Shown: positions 15,201 to 24,200 of the stretch, piece after piece | Numbering within the stretch: the first letter of the stretch is position 1 | Layout: each line of letters starts with the position of its first letter | Assembly (NCBI RefSeq): GCF_012273895.1 | Contig: NC_052102.1 | Span: 930,001 to 994,000 of the forward strand | DNA: 64,000 nucleotides | From: Zerene cesonia | Taxonomy: Eukaryota; Arthropoda; Insecta; Lepidoptera; Pieridae | Direction of reading: 5' to 3' | Notes under the pieces: generated by a model | Database searches by the model: none | The model's input: only the letters and a program-made list of their open reading frames with translations | Told to the model about the DNA's origin: nothing | Position numbers and translations under genes: made by a program

Positions 15201-18200
15201 AGTGAAATTACTCGTATGCGCAGGCCCCGGGCCGTCCCGCTGCGGGTCGCTGCGGGGCGCGAGCGGGGCGGGGGCGGGGGCGGGCGGGGCGGCGCGCTCC
15301 GTCTCGTTCCAGCCGCGCCAGACCTGGCCCGACTCGCTCGACCTGCCCCGGAAGAACACGGACACCAGGTACGTGTATATATTAAGTTTTGTATCATGTC
15401 TCACGTCTCAAAAACTCTCTCAGCTCATCAAAAATGCACCATTAAAAGTGTTTTTGTAGTATTTATTTACACTTGTGTTCAAATTATTATTTGAAAATTA
15501 ATTATTATTAATTAAAAACTTATAACTATGGACACAAGTCGTCTAAACTAGGTTCCAACCTGTATCTTAGACGACAGTATCTTCCCGCTATGTGTAATGT
15601 GCTTAACATAATTTACAACAATATATTGATGAAAAAAATAATTTTCTTATTTAGATAAATTATAAAATAACATTGTAGATAAATGCATTATATAGGCTCA
15701 TTTTAATAATTAATCTAGAAAAACGTGGTAAAACCAATACACTTTTTACTAGTTTCAATAATGAATATCTTAAAATGTTTTTTCCCACAGTACAACTTCA
15801 GAAGGCGCAAGTCAGTCAGAAGGCAAACAAAACAAAGCGAAGACAGCGGAACCAAACATCGACTTTGAACTGGACGTCAAGGTGCACATCAACAGTGGCA
15901 AGTGCGTCCTGCACACCAAGGAGCCTACGAAGGACGATGAATTAAAAATGTAAATATTTACTATTCATGGTTTTATGGTCCTTCGAGGTGGCTATTGACT
16001 TTCTTATGCCAGTCGGAGTCAACTATCAATAGATATTTATCATTTTATTATTTTAGTTGAAGAGTACTATTATTAAAATTTTATGAGTCTTGGGTATAAG
16101 TTATTAGTAAACCGTGGATGAATATGTAAATTATCTTTTCATTTTATCCTTAGCGGCAGATCCCGTGTAGGGCGTTCAGCATCTGGTGGGCTGTCTGGAG
16201 CGGGAGCAAGTGCCGGTTCCGGGCTTGAAATGGGAGGCACCAGCGTGCCCTCCGCGACACCCTCCGGCCCCGGGCCCCTGGGTGCTGGCGTGCCCCTGGG
16301 GGCTAGCGGGAATCTTGGCCCTGGTGGCCTGGGTGGATCGCCAAACGCACGTCGCAAACCACGTCTGCCACCACCCCCTGATGTTACCGTGTTTAGAGTG
16401 CCGGGATTACAGCTAAAGGTTATTGTGATGATACAATTTTAGTGGTTATAAAAATCCAGTTAATCTCTGTTTAAACCATTACATATAATGATCTAAATTA
16501 TAGCTGATACGTTTTTTATTATAGCGACCCATTTGTGTGTGCTGATTAAACATTTGTCCAAGACATTTGTCATACACACTGAGTTTTAAAATTTGAAGAA
16601 CATAGAATGCACCTATTAAACTTAGTAATAGACGTGTTTCATCTTATTTAACAGGTACACTACGAATCAAAAACACTGCCAGAAGAATCAGCGTCTCCAC
16701 AGTCAATACCCAACCTCCCCCCTCCCAACGTGGTGGGAGCGCGAAAGATGGGCACCAAAAAAGCAGCCCTATTTGCCTGGATCACCCTCCAGAGTATACC
16801 GGAGGAAACTATCATCAGTCCGCATATCCTAGAGTTCTTGGAGCAGACTCTGGAACCTATTCCGACAAAGGCTTCCTTCTCTATGCCTACACCAGGTATT
16901 TTCCTATGCCATTTTATATGAAAATCTTGTATAGTAGAGGGTAGGCAGTAGATAATTTTTTTTCAAATGTGTATAGTTGTCGCTATAAGAAAGTTTTTAT
17001 TTTTTTTTTACCCATTTACACACATACTTAGTCTTAGAATCTGCTAAAAGTAGCCGCACTAACCGGCTCGAAGGACCAAAAAAAAAAAACTAACGCGTAT
17101 TCCTCACCAGAAGCGGCACCCGGGCGGCGCGGGTCCGGCTCGGGCGGGTCGGGCGGGTCGGGCGCGGAGGAGGCGGGCGGCTCGTACGGGCAGTACGTGT
17201 ACGCGTCGTTCCCGGTGGACGTGATCGTGCACTTCCACACGCGCCCCTCCGCCTTCCGCTTCAGCTGCCTGCCCGCCTCGCGCGTCGAGTGCCTGCTGCA
17301 GCTGCCCAGCCTGCAGATCGTCTTCAGCTCCAAGCGCGCCAGTGACGAGTGAGTGCACTGAACTCAGCTTTGCTACTTGTTTGCGCTGATTATATTTATC
17401 ATTATCATATGTTCGTCGATCAATTCGTTTGCAATATTAGTTGGAATTGACAAAAAAATGTGATTTGAGGATAATTTAGAGTGAGAGAAAGAGAGAAAAC
17501 TGTCTTATACATAAAAATACTTCCTTTTATATGGAACGTCAATGAAAGGCGGGCTTCAACGACAGACTGGTTTATTCAACAGAAACAGATTTACCCTCAA
17601 CTATACTAATTAATTTCTTACTTATTTTATACTACCTTTATTACACTTCTCCCCAACAAGATCCCAATTACATACTATAGAAGAAATTTACATACAAACT
17701 TAAACACTACTTGAAACAAAATAAACACAACATATAAAAACATAACAAATGTACAACAACATATAAACACCATTACCTAAATTACACATTCTAGTTACAA
17801 CAACTTTTTTGCTCGATTAATTGCACGCAGTGCCCGAGCGGACATTGCGATGTCTCAGGGCTAGCCTGCTGCGCCCTTGGTTCCGCCTCTACGTGTGCCC
17901 GTGGAGACAGCCCTACAGTCTCCGACTGCTGGTTTGTTTCGTCTCCACTGGCCGCGTCTTCCCACGTCTCCCCTTCGAGACCTTTATCGATATCAAGACC
18001 ACCCGCGTCGCTTGCACACGTGGCATTCGTGCGTTAACGAGAACCTATTTTTCGCGGATATTATTTGATCGACGTGCCTTCGCCACTCGATTCCATTTCC
18101 TAAATCGACTNNNNNNNNNNNNNNNNNNNNNNNNNNNNNNNNNNNNNNNNNNNNNNNNNNNNNNNNNNNNNNNNNNNNNNNNNNNNNNNNNNNNNNNNNN

Positions 18201-21200
18201 NNNNNNNNNNNNNNNNNNNNNNNNNNNNNNNNNNNNNNNNNNNNNNNNNNNNNNNNNNNNNNNNNNNNNNNNNNNNNNNNNNNNNNNNNNNNNNNNNNNN
18301 NNNNNNNNNNNNNNNNNNNNNNNNNNNNNNNNNNNNNNNNNNNNNNNNNNNNNNNNNNNNNNNNNNNNNNNNNNNNNNNNNNNNNNNNNNNNNNNNNNNN
18401 NNNNNNNNNNNNNNNNNNNNNNNNNNNNNNNNNNNNNNNNNNNNNNNNNNNNNNNNNNNNNNNNNNNNNNNNNNNNNNNNNNNNNNNNNNNNNNNNNNNN
18501 NNNNNNNNNNNNNNNNNNNNNNNNNNNNNNNNNNNNNNNNNNNNNNNNNNNNNNNNNNNNNNNNNNNNNNNNNNNNNNNNNNNNNNNNNNNNNNNNNNNN
18601 NNNNNNNNNNNNNNNNNNNNNNNNNNNNNNNNNNNNNNNNNNNNNNNNNNNNNNNNNNNNNNNNNNNNNNNNNNNNNNNNNNNNNNNNNNNNNNNNNNNN
18701 NNNNNNNNNNNNNNNNNNNNNNNNNNNNNNNNNNNNNNNNNNNNNNNNNNNNNNNNNNNNNNNNNNNNNNNNNNNNNNNNNNNNNNNNNNNNNNNNNNNN
18801 NNNNNNNNNNNNNNNNNNNNNNNNNNNNNNNNNNNNNNNNNNNNNNNNNNNNNNNNNNNNNNNNNNNNNNNNNNNNNNNNNNNNNNNNNNNNNNNNNNNN
18901 NNNNNNNNNNNNNNNNNNNNNNNNNNNNNNNNNNNNNNNNNNNNNNNNNNNNNNNNNNNNNNNNNNNNNNNNNNNNNNNNNNNNNNNNNNNNNNNNNNNN
19001 NNNNNNNNNNNNNNNNNNNNNNNNNNNNNNNNNNNNNNNNNNNNNNNNNNNNNNNNNNNNNNNNNNNNNNNNNNNNNNNNNNNNNNNNNNNNNNNNNNNN
19101 NNNNNNNNNNTTTATTCAACAGAAACAGATTTACCCTCAACTATACTAATTAATTTCTTACTTATTTTATACTACCGTTATTACATTATACACCTACGAA
19201 CAAAACCAGAAGAAAAAAGCTATATAGCGTATGAATTATTCGGATACGCAAGTGTAAAACTGATAACTTGAATTAGAAATCAATTCAGTAGTTTTCACGT
19301 GATTCAGTAACAAATAACGAAAGTTGCCATAAACTGAGTAATTCCACTTCAACTTAGCACGAAAAAATAAATATGATCCACAGAGAAATGGCGGAAGCAG
19401 CTATCGCAATGGGCGGGCTAAGCGTCACAGGGTGTCTAGCAGACTTCTCCGTCTACATCTTCCACCCGTACGGCGGCAAGAAGTCCAGCCTGAAGGAGGC
19501 GCAGTGGTCGCCGCTCGCGGACACCGAGCGGAAGGACTCGCTCAGCATCAACGTGGAGTTCGTCAAGTTCCACCTCTCCAGGTTCAGGAAACTGGACTTT
19601 CAGACGGACCAGGATCAGTCCAAGGCGACTGTTCGGTTCTCAAGTGAGTGTGGCAGTGACATTGCAAAATAAATTTCTGGAAGCGGAATTTTCTTTTTTT
19701 TTGCACTTTTTGGTTTTACATCATTAGTCAATAGTGTATTATTTTAGAAAATGATATCTAATGCACTTTAATTAATGTTTTATAGTTTATAATTTAAGCA
19801 TTAAAATAGTTTAAGGAACAATGAGATATGGAGTTCAATGTCCCAATACTAAACAGTATTGGAAAATGAGTTACATCATACCTTTATACCTTAGTCATAT
19901 ATTCTATGATGCAATATATTATAATCGTTAATTGATTAACTGTTTCACAAAAAATCACCGAAATTAGCATTACACTTTAAACAATTGTATTGTTCAATTT
20001 GAAACTTGAAATTTGAATTTGATGGTAAAACGCGAGTCCGTTCACAGCGATCGTGGACGTCGGCTCGGCGTCGTTCAAGTACGACATGCGGCGGCTGGGC
20101 GAGATCCTCGCGTTCCCGCGCGCCTGGTACCGCCGCTCCATCGTGCGCCGCCTGTTCCTGGGCGACGTCAGCCTGGACCTCGACCAGCCGTGAGTGGACA
20201 GTCGCTTGCCTCTTTCATTGTCGAACTACTTGTTTTTTAATACCTACATATTATAAATATGTATCGGAAGAATATTTTAAAATAGTATTTTTTATCATCT
20301 ACACGGGGTAGCGCCCTCTTAAGTAAAGAGTAAAGCAAAATAGAAAAAAATAATTTAGTTCCGAAAGGGTGAGTTTGAAACAGATAATATTTCAACCCAC
20401 TAAAGTATATATTGATAAATAGTTAATAGAAAGAAACATTTATAGATCGACCAGCAATAACACGCCGGTGTCGCCAGTTCTACCACAACGCGAAAAGGCG
20501 AAAACACTCGATCCACAAAAGTCGAAAGGTGAGTTATATTCCAAAATGTTATGTTAAAGATAAGAGAAATAAACAGTATTAGAACATTCTTCATCTTAAT
20601 TATTAAATACTTAAAAATGTAAAAATTACTGTCCCTCAGAGAGCAAGCAGTGGGGCGCTGCGTGGGAAACCTTGGTGCTGTTCGCCGTCAACTTTACGCG
20701 TCTCAACATTCACATGAACATGGGCAACGTTATGGGGAATGTCAGGTAACATTATATGTGTATAACGTTTAATATTTAAAATTAGTAAAATTTATGTGGG
20801 TATTAAGAATAATAATAATCAATTTAATAATTTTCCTGCCTCATTGTCCGCATTACGTGTGAGCATGTAACGCGTAACGTAACGTAACGTAACGTAACGT
20901 AACGTGGTGGTGCGCAGCTGGCAGAGCCGGTCGCTGGGCGCGTCGGGGCGGCTGAGCATCGGCAGCACGCGGCGGCGCCACATGGTGGTGCGCGTGGCGC
21001 TGGGCGGCTCCGCGCTGGACGCGCGCGCCGGCATCGTGGGCGGCGCCATCAGCCTCGCGCAGCTGCACGCGCACGGTGAGCGCGCACGGCACTTGCGTGC
21101 TAGCCGTATAGTAGCGATGATCCGGCTCGAAGGATCAAAAAGTCATACGTATGGCTTGCTGGCAAGCAGATTGCGTCGCCCATAGACGTCCAAAACGTAG

Positions 21201-24200
21201 CCAAGGGGCTACTGAAAATCAGCGCTGCGCATTACGCGTAGCACACGCTGAGTAGATACCCTTTTTATCACCACACTGTTTAGTCATAAGTTCACTTTTT
21301 AATTTTAATTTTAATTTAACTGTGTGTAAATGTGGTGGTGTTAAATAAACATTATTTCTTTCTTTCTTCTTTCAAAATAGAGGTTATTGGTGTCGCGAAT
21401 TGGAAAATGTGATGATTGATGTTATTTTGACAAAACTTGAAAACAAGACATTGTTGTGCTGGCGAGTAATTATTATATATTATGTATCCGATTCGGATAT
21501 AAAGACCGTCTAGCTGATATTCCACAAACGGAATTATTCATCTAATGTATCGTCCATGCGTATGCGCAGTGCACGTGGAGGAGGAGCCGGGCGGGAGCCC
21601 CGCGCACGTGTGCGGCGTGCGGCTGGCGGCGCTGGAGCTGCGGCTGGAGTACATGGGCACGGCCGTGCTGCTGGCGCGCCTGTCCCGCCCGCGCGCCGCG
21701 CTGCGCGACCAGTGGCAGGCGCGCCGCCACCGCCCCGCCGCCAGGTGCTGCTTCTTGCTCTCCACTTTTTCGCTGCATTTCGCTGACGAATTGTGATTAA
21801 TACTGACTCATGACAATAAAAGAGTATCGTGACTATTTGTGACTAAAAGTTACTACACTTGACTAATGTTGGCTATTTGTGACTAATGTGGACTATTTAT
21901 GACTAAAACAGATCAATTGTGACTAATAGTGACTATACGTGACCAATGCTGACTATGAGTGACTGATAACGCGTCTTTATGACAAATTGACTATTTGAGA
22001 CCAATTTTTATTATGGGTGTTTAATATACACATAATGCAATATGCATATACCCAACTTAATTTTTTTATATCACCTCCAGCCGTCCAGCAACAATCCTCA
22101 CGCACTGCACGCTAAGCTGGCACCAGCTGCAGATCCTGATGAGCCGCAGCACGACGCCGGACCTGCTGAAGATGCAGCTGAAGCTGGAGGAGTTCTTCAC
22201 GCAGCAGTTCAAGTCGAGCAAGCGCGTGTTCAGCTCGCTGCACCCCAGCTACGGCACCATGCGACGGGACAGGAAGGAACGTGAGTATACGTGACTCGGT
22301 TCTGATAGATTGCTGGTGCGAATGGTTCTTTTGTCGGCTTGTGTGTGCCATTGCTGTTGTGGAATATAGGTAAATGTTACGGTACGATTGCAAAACCGTT
22401 AATTTATGATCTGACTGGTGAGATAGCTAACTTTCGAACAATTATCATCTGTAACATTCTATCTGGAATCCAACAGTGTCTGCAATGTTACGGTAACGTA
22501 TACATCAATAAAAAAACATTATGCAATAATGTATACTTTATTATTTTAGTGTTAAAATCTTGTGACAAGTAGTAACTAACTTAAATTATAAAAAAGTACT
22601 TTATTTAGATGTTTCCTACACTCATAGGCAAACTCTATGTCCGTTAGTGATATATTGACGTGACAACGTCTTAAATTAGGTTGCGGCTCGGAGTCACTCA
22701 TGAAAAAGTGTAACGCCCGGTAACGTTACGATGAGTCACCGAACTATGATCGGTCCGCCGCGCGCGCAGCACTAGAGAATTAGGCGCATTGAATCGGCGC
22801 GTGCTTGTGTCTCTGTCTCTGTCTTTTTAGTAAACGAAATATATTTTCTATAGTTAAAATTTGTGCAATTCTTATTTTCATTCCATTCCTTGTTCCTATT
22901 GTGCAATTTAATAATATTCATATCAATAAATATTCTACCGAGAAAAAGACGTTGTCACGTAAAATCTTCGCCCGTAAAACCGACTTTACAGGCAACCATT
23001 TTTTTTTTTTACTTCAACTTATTCTGGAAAGATCTTCCGTTGTTTGCTTTATCTGAATCTGTCACTTCCCCGTTTTCCTCGTAATTCTGTGCAAAAACAC
23101 TTACACACGAAAAATGTGCAGCGACAGCGACGGCGGGCGGAAGCCAGCCGCCGAAGCAGGTGTTGCGGCACCACCGCCACTGGCAGAAGGTGCTGCACTT
23201 CGTGGCCGGGGTGCCGCTCGCTAGCGACCCGAGTTCGAACCAGCAAGGTTTGAATTTCAATTTATTTTTAAGTGAATTTAAATATTTCAAAGCCGGTATT
23301 TTTTTATTCGTAAACTTTTTGTATTTTATTTAAAAGTGATATAATCGTTTAATACTATAGAGTTATTTTAAATCTGAAAATATTAAAACTTTCTATAAAA
23401 GTCAAAATATTTATATTTAAAGCCTTTCCGTATCTACCCCTCTTTCTCTCTCATAAACAAACACACACATTTCAATAACCCGCTTAGCGACCAAAATAAC
23501 TCAATGTGTATTTATACAGGGTGTGTCCTGGGCGGCAGTATGGAGCTGCTGGGGTCTAACATCTCTCTAGCGTGTTTCCATGGCAACAGCTTGAAGGCCA
23601 AGTCGTGGGCGCTGTTCAGTTTGAAGGACGTCTGCATCAGCTTCGCCACCGAGGCTCAGAATCTCCACAATGAAATTGGTAACGTTTAGATTCTGGACGA
23701 TCTTCTAAATTAATTATGTTTCAAGTATGACACATCAAATATAGTGTCTGTTATTTTGGTGATATGGTTTACGATATATTAGGGAAGACACATTAATTTC
23801 ATACTGCGAGCATGAATTGGGGATTCTCTTTTTAATTTTAATGTATTTCGCTATAAGCCGAATTATGACAAAACATTCGCTAAAGTAGAAATGTAAAAGG
23901 CACCATTATTTTCAATAATAACCATAAATATTGCATTAGTTATATGTTTAACACGTTTTTATTAGAAATTTTGAAAGAATAGAAAAAATTTGATCACGAG
24001 GCAGGATTCGAAATTTTTTATTTTTAATTCGAAATTCTGCGTTTCTTGCCTAACCGTAGCAACGGTTGCTACGGTGAATCCTGCCTCGTGATCAATTTTT
24101 TTCTATTCTTTCAAAATTTCTAATTTATAAAGCATTTCAATGCTATAAAACTAAAAAAAATTAACACGTTTTTGTTACTGGCAACAGGTGAAGTGGAGGT

